DNA of 64,000 bases from positions 930,001-994,000 of the forward strand of contig NZ_JARCHV010000002.1 of NCBI RefSeq assembly GCF_028890485.2, written 5' to 3'. How positions within the stretch are numbered: the stretch's first letter is position 1; each line of letters opens with the position of its first letter. Below are positions 35,184 through 44,354 of the stretch, piece after piece. Source of the DNA: Planococcus sp. SK3692. Its GTDB lineage: Bacteria; Bacillota; Bacilli; Bacillales_A; Planococcaceae. Below the pieces are notes generated by a model that ran no database searches, was not told the DNA's origin, and was given only the letters and a program-made list of their open reading frames with translations. A program made the translations under genes and the position numbers.

Positions 35184-35744
35184 ATGAAAAAATGGATAAT
35201 GGCAACTGGGCTCATGCTCATGCTCGCAGGCTGTTCAGGCGAAGACGATTCGTCGGTCAACGGCAATACGGCAGAAGACGGCAATGCCACTAATGAAAAC
35301 AATGCAGTTGAACACGGCATTAAAGACCAAGAAGTAGGGTTTACATTGGATGATGAGGGAGACATCATCGCTGCGGATGTTCCAGAAGCTGAAAAGCAGG
35401 AACTTCTTAGCGCGTATGAGGAATACATCGCTGCCTTCAACGCGGAAGACATGGACCGCTATATGGCGACCATCGCCGAAAACCCGGATGGTTTCGACCG
35501 TGAAGAAGATCAACAGGCATTAAGCGAAGCGTTTGAAAATTACGATACGACATATACGACAAGCGACGAAACAATCGTCAAATATGAAGAGGAGCGAGCG
35601 GAAGTGTTCGCCACCATCGATGTGGAAATGAATGAAGCCGGCACAGAGCAAGGGATGCAACAATCCGGGCGCCAAGTGGTCGTTTTCAAAAAAGAGCAGG
35701 ACGACTGGAAAGTAACGAGCCTGCACTTCATCGGAAATCAATAA
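35184..35744 (+). CDS. Lipoprotein with SnoaL/NTF2-like domain
   Basis: A 186-residue lipoprotein: signal peptide ending LAGC with lipidated C17, a low-complexity Asn/Asp/Glu-rich linker (about 18-45), then a ~120-residue domain (LLSAYEEYIAAFNAEDMDRYMATIAENP ... RQVVVFKKEQDDWKVTSLHFIGNQ) that looks like an NTF2/DUF4440 fold. Such domains bind small ligands; function here is unknown. GGAGG lies seven bases before the ATG. It is monocistronic with its own terminator. Confidence 0.75.
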   Translation: MKKWIMATGLMLMLAGCSGEDDSSVNGNTAEDGNATNENNAVEHGIKDQEVGFTLDDEGDIIAADVPEAEKQELLSAYEEYIAAFNAEDMDRYMATIAENPDGFDREEDQQALSEAFENYDTTYTTSDETIVKYEEERAEVFATIDVEMNEAGTEQGMQQSGRQVVVFKKEQDDWKVTSLHFIGNQ

Positions 35745-35756
35745 TGGAAAACTAAA

Positions 35757-35810
35757 CGAAAGGCTTTTCCTGGCAGGCAGATGGATGCTTGCAGCCGGAA
35801 AAGCTTTTTT
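35757..35810 (+). terminator. Terminator after lipoprotein gene
   Basis: AAGGCTTTTCC and GGAAAAGCTTTTTT pair around a longer loop with internal pairing. Confidence 0.75.
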
Positions 35811-35918
35811 GGATTCGTGCCAGGTAAAATAATGTTGGATATCGACCTTTCAATGGATATGTTTTTTTGTCTATTGGCCGGCAAGTTTTGGTAAGATAGC
35901 AGTGGAGGCTGATTGAAA

Positions 35919-36749
35919 ATGAAAACAGCAATTGTAACAGACAGCACAGCATATATTCCGCAGCAGCAAGCACTAGATAAAGGCATACATGTGGTGCCTT
36001 TGCAGATTACATTCGGCAACGTGTCCTATGCGGAAACCGAATTGGATACTGTGGAATTCTACGAAAAAGCACGTGAAGAACTCCCGAAAACCTCTCAGCC
36101 GCCGGTCGGTGAGTTCATTTCGTTATACGAGAAGCTTTCAGAGCAACATAAGGAAGTGGTAGCTATTCACCTGTCAAGCGGCATCAGCGGGACGATGGCC
36201 GGGTCGAAACAGGCAGGAGACATGATCGAAGGCGTGGATGTCCACGTGTTCGATTCTGAAATCGCTTGTGCGGTTCAAGGGTTCTATGCGCTAAAAGCAG
36301 CGGAGCTGGCAGAACAAGGCATAGACGCTAAAGGGATTGTCGCGGAACTTGAGGAAATGAAAAAAACCTTGCGTGCTTATTTCATGGTGGAAGACCTTCG
36401 TCACTTGCAGCGCGGCGGTCGGTTATCAGGAGCGCAGGCTTTAGTAGGAAGCATGCTACAAATCAAACCGCTCCTGCATTTCCAGGAAAAACTGATCGTT
36501 CCTTATGAAAAGATCCGCACAAGAAAAAAAGCGATGAACCGCATTGCGGAAGAATTAAAAAAAGATTGCGGCAAAGAACCGCTTCAAGCGACGGTCATCC
36601 ATGCCAACCGCCTGGAAGAAGCGGAAAAATGGAAAGCGGAACTTGAACTGGCCTGCCCGGATGTGGACTTCACGATCTCCCATTTTGGCCCGGTGATCGG
36701 CACGCATTTAGGAGAAGGCGCGATGGGCCTTGGCTGGGCAAAGAAATAA
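35919..36749 (+). CDS. degV: DegV-family fatty-acid-binding protein
   Basis: A 276-residue DegV protein. KTAIVTDSTAYIP is the usual first strand; TSQPPVGEFISLYE, VVAIHLSSGISGTMAGSKQA and the Arg-rich DLRHLQRGGRLSGAQALVGSML (phosphate/acyl binding) are conserved. FakB-type members bind fatty acids for phosphorylation by FakA. The ATG at 35919 is preferred to the TTG at 35913; GGAGG lies ten bases before the former and only four before the latter. In gene order it occupies the Bacillus degV slot upstream of comF. Confidence 0.9.
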   Translation: MKTAIVTDSTAYIPQQQALDKGIHVVPLQITFGNVSYAETELDTVEFYEKAREELPKTSQPPVGEFISLYEKLSEQHKEVVAIHLSSGISGTMAGSKQAGDMIEGVDVHVFDSEIACAVQGFYALKAAELAEQGIDAKGIVAELEEMKKTLRAYFMVEDLRHLQRGGRLSGAQALVGSMLQIKPLLHFQEKLIVPYEKIRTRKKAMNRIAEELKKDCGKEPLQATVIHANRLEEAEKWKAELELACPDVDFTISHFGPVIGTHLGEGAMGLGWAKK

Positions 36750-36789
36750 CCGGCCAAGGCCTTTCGGCTATAAAAAAAGGAGGCAATCC

Positions 36790-38118
36790 ATGCAAGCTAT
36801 CGAAGCATTTTTGTCAGGACGTATATGGATAAGGCAATTCATCCCGTTCCCGCAAGAACTTGTGCAACAAGCAATCGATCAAGGCAACGCAATCGTGGTC
36901 AGCGGGATATCGGCCGATGGTCAATGTGCAAGGTGTTTGGAGACATCACCTGATTACGTGATTCCTTACACATGCGCAACATGTAGAACGATTTGCCGTT
37001 ATTGCCGGACATGCATCAAAATGGGGCGTATCAGCAGCTGTACGGAATTAGTGGTGTGGCGAACACCTCCCACAGTAAACGCTGGCCTCCGTGCTTTCGG
37101 ATGGGCTGGCGATCTGACGCCGTTGCAGAATAGCGCATCAAAAGCCATCTCCAAAAGCATCCGGGAGCGAGAGGATCACTTGCTTTATGCGGTTTGCGGT
37201 GCCGGCAAAACAGAAATTCTTTTTTCCCCGATCCACGAAGCGCTGCAAAAAGGGTTGCGCATTTGCATAGCTGCACCACGCACCGATGTCATCCTCGAAC
37301 TCTCCCCCAGATTCAAACAGGCTTTCCCTGACGCCACGATCCACACACTTTATGGTGATAGCCCTGAACAAAGCGGCTATGGCGAAATCATCTTAGCCAC
37401 GACCCATCAATTGTATCGATTCCAGGAAGCTTTTGATTTACTATTCGTCGATGAAGCGGATGCTTTTCCGTATTCGCTTGACCCATCACTTGAGCGGGGA
37501 GTGAAAAAAGCCGGCAAGCCGTCCGCTCCTATCATCTACATTTCAGCCACTCCATCCAAAACCCTCCAGAAACGAATTACCGTACACTCCACGATTTTTA
37601 AACGCTATCATGGTGCGCCTCTGCCTGTTCCTGTTTACCGGGCGATGTGGAATTATGAACGCCAGATCCGAAAAGGCAATCTCCCTCTTCCATTAAAAAG
37701 GTGGATAGAAGACAAGCTGCAGAAACAGCAGCCGTTTCTTCTCTTTTTCCCATCCATTCAATTGATCGACCAAGTATACCCACTCCTACACAAAATCGAT
37801 TCTCGGATTGAATCAGTCCATTCCAAAGATCCGCAGCGCAAAGAAAAAGTGATGAAATTGAGGGAAGGTATGCTAGCAGGTCTTGCCACCTCCACCATAT
37901 TGGAACGCGGCATCACCATTCCACATTTGCAAGTCGCAGTCATCGGCTCCGACCATCGGGTGTTCGACCGGGCAGCGCTCATTCAAATTGCGGGGCGGGT
38001 CGGGCGAAGCGCGAAAGATCCTACAGGCGACGTCGTCTTTTTCCACAATGGCATCAACAGGCAAATGGATGCGGCCAGACAAGAGATTCTCTTCTATAAC
38101 AAGGAGGGACGCGTATGA
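36790..38118 (+). CDS. comFA: Late competence helicase-like ATPase ComFA
   Basis: A 442-residue DEAD-box-like ATPase needed for DNA uptake in competent cells. A cysteine cluster near residues 46-82 (CARC, CATCRTICRYCRTC) is the zinc finger, and the motor has Walker A (AVCGAGKTE), motif II (FVDEADAF), SATPS and a C-terminal helicase half (GLATSTILERGITIPHLQVAVIGSD, QIAGRVGRSAKDPTG). AAGGAGG lies five bases before the ATG at 36790; an upstream start at 36730 overlaps degV. It overlaps comFC by ATGA. Confidence 0.93.
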   Translation: MQAIEAFLSGRIWIRQFIPFPQELVQQAIDQGNAIVVSGISADGQCARCLETSPDYVIPYTCATCRTICRYCRTCIKMGRISSCTELVVWRTPPTVNAGLRAFGWAGDLTPLQNSASKAISKSIREREDHLLYAVCGAGKTEILFSPIHEALQKGLRICIAAPRTDVILELSPRFKQAFPDATIHTLYGDSPEQSGYGEIILATTHQLYRFQEAFDLLFVDEADAFPYSLDPSLERGVKKAGKPSAPIIYISATPSKTLQKRITVHSTIFKRYHGAPLPVPVYRAMWNYERQIRKGNLPLPLKRWIEDKLQKQQPFLLFFPSIQLIDQVYPLLHKIDSRIESVHSKDPQRKEKVMKLREGMLAGLATSTILERGITIPHLQVAVIGSDHRVFDRAALIQIAGRVGRSAKDPTGDVVFFHNGINRQMDAARQEILFYNKEGRV

Positions 38119-38774
38119 ACTGCTGTTTATGCGACCAAGCCTTGCGCTTTGTCCCTTCGTGGCGCGGTATTTTCCTTTACGAAGCACCAGAACTGCTGTG
38201 CCAGCATTGCCGAAACGAGTTTTCGAAGATCACCGAACAGGGCTGCAAATTTTGCGGCAAAGAAGGCGAAGCGATATGCCGTGATTGCCATTATTGGGAA
38301 GAACATGGCTACCGCGAACTTATCCATTCAGGAAAAAGCCTTTACCGATACAACGATGCCATGAAAGACTGGTTTCACCAATATAAGTTTTTAAAAGATG
38401 TCTTATTGGCTCAAGTGTTTGCGAAGGATATGAGGGAAGCCTTAGTGAATGAGCGGGCGGTGGTCGTGCCGATTCCGCTGAATAACGAAAAGCTGCGCGA
38501 ACGAAGCTTTTCGCAAGTAGATGAATTACTGCTGGCGGCAGGGATTCCATACCGTCATCTGCTGGAGAAATACGGTGAAACTTTAGGGGAGAAAACCCGC
38601 CAGGAACGGATGGCGACAAAGCGATTGTTTCGCCTGAACGGGGAAAAGGTTCCGAAACAGCTGGTGCTGGTAGATGATCTGTATACGACGGGCACGACGA
38701 TGCGGCAGGCAGCAAAAACTTTGCAAGAAGCGGGTGCCGAGTCGATCCGCATACTCACCTTGATTCGCGCCTAA
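38115..38774 (+). CDS. comFC: Competence protein ComFC (phosphoribosyltransferase-like)
   Basis: A 219-residue protein. An N-terminal four-to-six-cysteine zinc region (CCLC, CQHC, CKFC, CRDC) precedes a type I phosphoribosyltransferase domain with the PRPP loop LVLVDDLYTTGTTM. ComFC is required for transformation and interacts with ComFA. The start overlaps the comFA stop. In Bacillus comFB lies between comFA and comFC; here there is no room for it. Confidence 0.93.
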   Translation: MNCCLCDQALRFVPSWRGIFLYEAPELLCQHCRNEFSKITEQGCKFCGKEGEAICRDCHYWEEHGYRELIHSGKSLYRYNDAMKDWFHQYKFLKDVLLAQVFAKDMREALVNERAVVVPIPLNNEKLRERSFSQVDELLLAAGIPYRHLLEKYGETLGEKTRQERMATKRLFRLNGEKVPKQLVLVDDLYTTGTTMRQAAKTLQEAGAESIRILTLIRA

Positions 38775-38803
38775 GCTTGAAAAAGCGACTAACGCCTAGG
38801 CAA

Positions 38804-38833
38804 TTAAAAAAACGGCTGCATAGCAGCCGTTTG
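38804..38833. terminator. Terminator between comFC and the SDR gene
   Basis: AACGGCTGC and GCAGCCGTT pair around ATA; on the minus strand a T-run of seven follows, ending the SDR gene. Confidence 0.85.
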
Positions 38834-38835
38834 CG

Positions 38836-39543
38836 TTAATGTTCGTAAATCATTTTGCGTGTCATGCCGCCGTCGATCGTCAGACATTCACCAGTGATGA
38901 ACGAATTATCCGGATTCGACAAGAACAGGCAGGCTCTGGCGATATCGTCTGTGGTGCCGACACGCCCGCTCCAGTGCTGCTCATGGTCGACTTTTCGCAA
39001 CTCATCCTGATCACCTGTATGTATCCAACCGGGTGCGATGGAATTGACGCGAATGCCTTTTGTATGGAGGCTTGCGGCGAGCGAGTGGCTGAGCGCAAAA
39101 ATCCCGCCTTTGGAAGCAGAGTAGCTTTCCGTCCCTTGTTCTGACATGAACGCTCTTGTCGATGACATATTGACAATCGACCGGATGTCCTCGTCCATAT
39201 AACGGGCGGCTTCACGGCTGCAGATAAAGACGCTCTTCAAGTTTGTATTGAGAACGCGGTCCCAATCTTCTTCGGTCAATTCCCAAAGCGGCGTAAATTC
39301 TGAAATTCCTGCGTTGTTGATCAGCACGTGGATGCTGCCATGGTCTTTGTGGATTTCAGAAAAGACGTGTTCGACTTCCGAAAAGCTCCCTACGTCACAG
39401 CGGCGGTATTTCACTCCATCAATCTGGACTTCATCAATGTCCAAGCCGATGACGTTTGCGCCTTCTTTCTGGAAATAATGTGCTACGGTTTTACCGATGC
39501 CTTGTGCGGCACCTGTGACTACAATCGTTTTATTTGTAAACAT
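38836..39543 (-). CDS. Short-chain dehydrogenase/reductase
   Basis: A 235-residue classical SDR. The cofactor motif is TGAAQGIG, the NNAG motif is present (LINNAGISEF), and the catalytic Ser-Tyr-Lys triad is in NMSSTRAF ... SYSASKGG. The substrate is not evident. AAGGAG lies nine bases before the ATG at 39543 and directly abuts the ATG at 39552, so 39543 is preferred. It converges on comFC and is divergent from hpf. Confidence 0.85.
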   Translation of the reverse strand: MFTNKTIVVTGAAQGIGKTVAHYFQKEGANVIGLDIDEVQIDGVKYRRCDVGSFSEVEHVFSEIHKDHGSIHVLINNAGISEFTPLWELTEEDWDRVLNTNLKSVFICSREAARYMDEDIRSIVNMSSTRAFMSEQGTESYSASKGGIFALSHSLAASLHTKGIRVNSIAPGWIHTGDQDELRKVDHEQHWSGRVGTTDDIARACLFLSNPDNSFITGECLTIDGGMTRKMIYEH

Positions 39544-39601
39544 GGGCTTCATCTCCTTGTCATATAGTTTACCTTTTTACTATAGTAGTGAAACTTTTTA
39601 C

Positions 39602-39627
39602 GTTTCAAGAAGGATTCCGGAGGGAAC
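39602..39627 (+). promoter_or_regulatory. Possible sigma-B-like promoter of hpf
   Basis: GTTTCA (39602-39607), 14-base spacer, GGGAAC (39622-39627). Bacillus hpf (yvyD) is under sigma-B and sigma-H control, which makes the match plausible, but the -10 is imperfect. Confidence 0.45.
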
Positions 39628-39669
39628 AACTAGAAATAGATAGATAGCAAAACAGAAGGAGGAGTTCAC

Positions 39670-40239
39670 ATGCTGCAATTCAACATCAGAGGCGAGAATA
39701 TTGAGGTAACTCCCGCAATACGCGAACACATCGAGAAGAAGGTAGAGAAAATCGAACGCTACTTCACCGATGGAGCGAATGCAACAGCGATGGTCAACTT
39801 GAAAACGTATAACCATAACCAAACAAAAGTGGAAGTAACAATTCCGATGAAAAACTTAACACTACGTGCTGAAGAACGGCACGATGATCTCTACGCAGCG
39901 ATCGATTTGATCGTTTCTAAACTGGAGCGTCAAATCCGCAAGTATAAAACAAAAGTCAACCGCAAATTCCGTGACCGCGAAGGAATGGGTCTCGCGTTTG
40001 CTATAGCTGAAAGCGAAGCGCAGAATAATGGTTCTTCAGAATCGGATGATGAGGAAGACTTGAAAATCGTCCGTACAAAACAATTCGATTTAAAACCGAT
40101 GGACGAGGAAGAAGCGGTTCTGCAGATGAACATGCTCGGGCATAGTTTCTTCGTCTTCACAGACGCTGAATCCAACGGCACAAACATCGTCTACAAACGT
40201 AAAGACGGTTCATACGGATTGATCGAGACAACTTCATAA
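39670..40239 (+). CDS. hpf: Long-form ribosome hibernation promoting factor
   Basis: A 189-residue HPF. The N-terminal ~100 residues form the S30AE ribosome-binding domain (LQFNIRGENIEVTPAIREHIEKKVEKIERYF), an acidic linker (about 118-130) follows, and the C-terminal ~60 residues are the dimerisation domain (KQFDLKPMDEEEAVLQMNMLGHSFFVF), giving 100S ribosome formation. GGAGGAG lies seven bases before the ATG. It precedes secA, as in Bacillus. Confidence 0.95.
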   Translation: MLQFNIRGENIEVTPAIREHIEKKVEKIERYFTDGANATAMVNLKTYNHNQTKVEVTIPMKNLTLRAEERHDDLYAAIDLIVSKLERQIRKYKTKVNRKFRDREGMGLAFAIAESEAQNNGSSESDDEEDLKIVRTKQFDLKPMDEEEAVLQMNMLGHSFFVFTDAESNGTNIVYKRKDGSYGLIETTS

Positions 40240-40240
40240 T

Positions 40241-40273
40241 AACAAAAGCCTCCTGTAACGGGAGGCTTTTGTT
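40241..40273 (+). terminator. Terminator of hpf
   Basis: AACAAAAGCCTCC and GGAGGCTTTTGTT pair around a short loop. Confidence 0.88.
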
Positions 40274-40379
40274 ATGCAGTTATTTATGCATACGCTCCTA
40301 GTTTCTTTTCTTGTCTACTGATGTATTAACAATCGTTTCTTTTTGATGGTTTTTTGCGTACGGACAGGAAATGCATTAT

Positions 40380-40408
40380 TTGCACGCTTTATAGTGCAGT
40401 GTTAAAAT
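40380..40408 (+). promoter_or_regulatory. Sigma-A promoter of secA
   Basis: TTGCAC (40380-40385), 17-base spacer, TAAAAT (40403-40408). The predicted leader to the secA start is about 115 bases. Confidence 0.7.
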
Positions 40409-40530
40409 GAATGGTGAGATTTTTTTTGAAAATGCTGCATATGATTAAGATAAACCCAATGAATGAAAATATGAGCAATAGCGGTTCGCAGGCTTTTCAG
40501 CCGCAATCGCCATGCAGGGAGCGGTTAAAC

Positions 40531-43047
40531 ATGCTTGGAGTATTGAATAAAGTATTTGACCCGAATAAACGGGATTTAAAACGATTGGAAAAAGTGTCAG
40601 ACCAGGTGGAAGCACTGGCCGATGAGTATACGGCCAAAACAGACGAAGCCTTAAAAGCGAAAACAGCTGAATTCACAGCGCGTTTCGAGCAAGGCGAGTC
40701 GCTCGACGACATGCTGCCTGAAGCATTTGCGACAGTGCGTGAGGCATCGAAGCGCGTACTTGGAATGTATCCATTCCGTGTTCAAATTATGGGTGCCGCA
40801 TCGCTTCATCAAGGAAATATTTCCGAGATGAAAACGGGTGAAGGTAAAACATTGACTTCGACGATGGCTGTTTATTTAAATGCCATCACGAAAAAAGGCG
40901 TCCATGTCGTGACCGTCAACGAATACTTGGCGAGCCGTGATGCGGAGGAAATGGGCCAACTTTATAATTGGCTCGGCCTTTCGATTGGGCTTAACGTCAA
41001 CAGCCTGACTAAAGAACAAAAACGCGAAGCTTACCAAGCGGACATTACGTACAGCACGAACAACGAGCTTGGCTTCGATTATTTGCGCGATAATATGGTT
41101 CTTTATAAAGAAGACATGGTCCAGCGGCCGCTTCATTTTGCCGTTATCGATGAAGTGGATTCAATCTTGATCGATGAAGCACGGACTCCGTTGATCATTT
41201 CAGGGCAGGCGGCGAAGTCTGCACAGCTTTACATGCAGGCGAATGCGTTCGGCCGGCTGCTACAAAAGGACTCTGATTATGCGTATGACGAAACGACAAA
41301 AGGCGTCGTATTGACAGAAGAAGGCATTGAAAAAGTTGAGAAAGCTTTCAGCATCGACAACTTATTCGATTTAACCCATGTGCGATTGAACCATGCGATC
41401 AACCAATCGCTTAAAGCACATGTCACGATGAGCAAAGATGTCGACTATGTCGTTCAGGACGGCGAAGTGGTCATCGTTGACCAATTTACGGGACGACTCA
41501 TGAAAGGGCGCCGCTATTCAGACGGGCTCCATCAGGCGATTGAAGCCAAGGAAGGCCTTGAAGTCCAGAACGAATCGATGACAATGGCAACGATCACATT
41601 CCAGAACTATTTCCGTAAATACGAGAAATTGTCTGGTATGACCGGTACGGCGAAAACGGAAGAAGAAGAGTTCCGCAATATCTACAATATGAACGTCATC
41701 TCCATTCCGACGAACAAGCCGATCATCCGTGATGACCGTGTCGATTTAATCTACGCAACTACTGAAGGCAAATACAAAGCGGTTTCTGAAGACATCATCG
41801 AGCGCCATAAAAAAGGCCAGCCGGTTCTTGTCGGTACCGTAGCGATCGAAACGTCTGAAATTATTTCCGAGTATTTGACGAAGAAAGGCATCAAGCATTC
41901 GGTCTTGAACGCGAAGAACCACGCGCACGAAGCCGAAATTATCCTGGATGCCGGCCAAAAAGGCGCCGTCACGATTGCCACGAACATGGCAGGGCGCGGA
42001 ACGGACATCAAATTGGGTGAAGGGGTCATTGAAGCGGGCGGTCTTGCGGTCATCGGTACCGAACGCCACGAGTCCCGCCGGATCGATAACCAGCTCCGCG
42101 GCCGTTCTGGACGTCAGGGAGATCCCGGCGTGACGCAATTCTATCTATCGCTTGAAGATGATTTGATGCGCCGCTTCGGATCCGACGCTATGCGCAATAT
42201 GATGGGCAAATTGGGAATGGACGATACCCAGCCTTTGCAATCACGTATGGTGACGCGTTCTGTTGAATCTGCTCAAAAACGGGTGGAAGGCAATAACTTC
42301 GATGCACGGAAACGTCTTTTGCAGTATGATGATGTCTTGCGTGAACAACGTGAAATCATCTATAAAGAACGGATGGAAGTACTCGAGACAGACAATATGC
42401 GTGAACTGGTCGACAATATGATCGATAGCTCGATCGGCCGTATGGTAGCGAGCTATACAACAGCAGAGAAACCGGAAGAATGGCACTTGAAGTCGTTGAC
42501 GGAAGTGATTGCTGCCAATCTGCTGCCAGAAGATACGATCACTGAACAAGATTTGAAAGGCAAGACGCAAGACCAGATCATTGAATTTGTGCGCAGCAAA
42601 GTAACAGCGCATTACGATGAAAAAGAAGTCGAAATGACGCCTGAACGCATGCGTGAGTTCGAGAAAGTCGTGCTATTGCGTTCAATCGATACGAAATGGA
42701 TCGATCATATCGATGCGATGGACCAATTGCGACAAGGAATCCATTTGCGTGCATATGGCCAAAACGATCCGCTTCGTGAGTACCAGAACGAAGGCTTTGC
42801 CATGTTCGAAGCGATGATCGAGGCGATTGAAGACGATGTGGCAAAATACGCCATGAAAGCGGAAATCAAGAACAATCTCGAGCGTGAAGAAGTGGCGAAA
42901 GGCCAAGCCGTCAACCCGAAAGAAGGCGGCGAAGCACCACGCAAGAGAAAAGAGCCGGCACGCCGGGAGATGGAAGTCGGACGAAATGATTTGTGCCCAT
43001 GCGGCAGCGGCAAAAAATTCAAGAACTGCCACGGTGCAGCTTCGTAA
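40531..43047 (+). CDS. secA: Preprotein translocase ATPase SecA
   Basis: An 838-residue SecA. Walker A KTGEGKT is at 101-107, the DEAD-type motif is [21 protein letters not shown], the helicase half has [13 protein letters not shown] and [13 protein letters not shown], and the C-terminus ends in a SEC-C zinc motif ([16 protein letters not shown]). It drives post-translational export through SecYEG. The real N-terminus is [14 protein letters not shown] at 40531, with GGGAG nine bases before; the 40 upstream in-frame codons are leader. prfB follows with a hairpin between. Confidence 0.97.
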   Translation: MLGVLNKVFDPNKRDLKRLEKVSDQVEALADEYTAKTDEALKAKTAEFTARFEQGESLDDMLPEAFATVREASKRVLGMYPFRVQIMGAASLHQGNISEMKTGEGKTLTSTMAVYLNAITKKGVHVVTVNEYLASRDAEEMGQLYNWLGLSIGLNVNSLTKEQKREAYQADITYSTNNELGFDYLRDNMVLYKEDMVQRPLHFAVIDEVDSILIDEARTPLIISGQAAKSAQLYMQANAFGRLLQKDSDYAYDETTKGVVLTEEGIEKVEKAFSIDNLFDLTHVRLNHAINQSLKAHVTMSKDVDYVVQDGEVVIVDQFTGRLMKGRRYSDGLHQAIEAKEGLEVQNESMTMATITFQNYFRKYEKLSGMTGTAKTEEEEFRNIYNMNVISIPTNKPIIRDDRVDLIYATTEGKYKAVSEDIIERHKKGQPVLVGTVAIETSEIISEYLTKKGIKHSVLNAKNHAHEAEIILDAGQKGAVTIATNMAGRGTDIKLGEGVIEAGGLAVIGTERHESRRIDNQLRGRSGRQGDPGVTQFYLSLEDDLMRRFGSDAMRNMMGKLGMDDTQPLQSRMVTRSVESAQKRVEGNNFDARKRLLQYDDVLREQREIIYKERMEVLETDNMRELVDNMIDSSIGRMVASYTTAEKPEEWHLKSLTEVIAANLLPEDTITEQDLKGKTQDQIIEFVRSKVTAHYDEKEVEMTPERMREFEKVVLLRSIDTKWIDHIDAMDQLRQGIHLRAYGQNDPLREYQNEGFAMFEAMIEAIEDDVAKYAMKAEIKNNLEREEVAKGQAVNPKEGGEAPRKRKEPARREMEVGRNDLCPCGSGKKFKNCHGAAS

Positions 43048-43060
43048 ACAAGTGTTTATG

Positions 43061-43084
43061 GCCGAAGAGCAAAAGCTCTTCGGC
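43061..43084 (+). promoter_or_regulatory. Intercistronic hairpin between secA and prfB
   Basis: GCCGAAGAGC and GCTCTTCGGC form a perfect 10-bp stem around AAAA. The following ATTATTATG has no T-run, so it may be a partial terminator, an mRNA 3'-end stabiliser or an RNase processing site. Confidence 0.6.
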
Positions 43085-43107
43085 ATTATTATGAGGAGGA
43101 ACTTTAT

Positions 43108-44212
43108 ATGATGGAATTAGCGGATATTCGCAACGAGCTCGACAAAACAGCCGAAAAACTGGCGGACTTCAGGGGGTCTCTTTGACTTAGAAAACAAAGA
43201 GGCACGCATTCAGGAATTGGACGAGCGAATGATCGACCCGAATTTCTGGAATAACCAAGAAGAAGCGCAAGTAGTCATTTCTGAAGTGAATGCATTGAAA
43301 GATACAGTCAATCGCTACCGTAAGTTCGAGGAAGAGCAAGAGAATATGGAAATGACGCTTGAACTATTGCGCGAAGAACCAGATGAGGAACTTCACGAAG
43401 AAGTGAGCGGGGAACTGAAGCAGTTTCTTAAAGACTTGAACGCGTTCGAGTTGGAGCTTCTATTAAGTGAAGAATACGATAAAAACAATGCCATATTGGA
43501 ATTACACCCTGGTGCTGGCGGAACGGAATCCCAGGATTGGTGCTCGATGCTTTTGCGCATGTACACACGCTGGGCTGAGAAACGCGGATTTAAAGTGGAA
43601 ACTTTGGATTATCTGGCGGGAGACGAGGCCGGCGTCAAATCGGTGACACTTGGCATCAAAGGCCATAATGCTTACGGCTATTTGAAAGCTGAAAAAGGCG
43701 TCCATCGTTTGGTCCGCATTTCACCTTTCGATTCGTCAGGTCGCCGCCACACATCCTTTGTGTCGTGTGAAGTGATGCCGGAATTCACAGGTGAAATCGA
43801 AATCGATATCCGCACCGAAGATTTGAAAGTCGATACCTACCGTGCAAGCGGCGCCGGTGGTCAGCACATCAATACGACAGACTCTGCTGTCCGGATTACC
43901 CACTTGCCGACCGGAGCGGTAGTGACGTGCCAACAGGAACGTTCACAGATTAAAAACCGGGAAAAAGCGATGCAAATGCTGAAAGCGAAACTTTATGCAT
44001 TGAAAATCGAAGAGCAGGAAAAAGAATTGCTGGAAATCCGCGGCGAACAAAAAGAAATCGGCTGGGGCAGCCAAATCCGCTCTTATGTTTTCCATCCCTA
44101 TTCCATGGTTAAAGACCACCGCACGAACTACGAAACAGGAAATCTCCAGGCTGTTATGGACGGCGATCTCGATGGATTTATTCATGCGATGTTGCGTTCC
44201 AAAATGCAATAA
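43108..44212 (+). CDS. prfB: Peptide chain release factor 2 with programmed +1 frameshift
   Basis: RF2 recognises UGA and UAA and releases the finished peptide. Twenty-five codons from the ATG at 43108 lead to an in-frame TGA at 43183-43185; shifting +1 there continues in the long frame to 44212, for 367 residues in total, the normal RF2 length. The tripeptide anticodon motif SPF is in [13 protein letters not shown] and the catalytic GGQ in [19 protein letters not shown] lies eight bases before the ATG. A gene finder without recoding starts it at 43217 and loses the N-terminus. Confidence 0.96.
43171..43186 (+). promoter_or_regulatory. RF2 autoregulatory frameshift site
   Basis: AGGGGG, TCT, CTT, TGA, C: an internal Shine-Dalgarno-like AGGGGG three bases before the slippery CTT, followed by TGAC. 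When RF2 is scarce, ribosomes pause at TGA and slip +1, raising RF2. This is the classic arrangement. Confidence 0.95.
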
Positions 44213-44243
44213 GCTATAAAAATCCTATTGGTTTTAAAAAAAT

Positions 44244-44296
44244 AAACACCCCCGATAGCAACTGCTCAAAAGAGTGGCGGCTTCGGGGGTTTTTTC
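44244..44296 (+). terminator. Terminator of prfB
   Basis: ACACCCCCGA and TCGGGGGTTTTTT pair around an interior loop. Confidence 0.8.
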
Positions 44297-44354
44297 GATT
44301 CCAAAAAGGCAATAGAAGAAGAGAGACCTTAAAATTGCCAAGGAGCTGTTGGAT

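Noticed and set aside
36730-36789. Longer ComFA N-terminus from an in-frame start inside degV
   Set aside because: No ribosome site, overlap with degV, and AAGGAGG points to the ATG at 36790.
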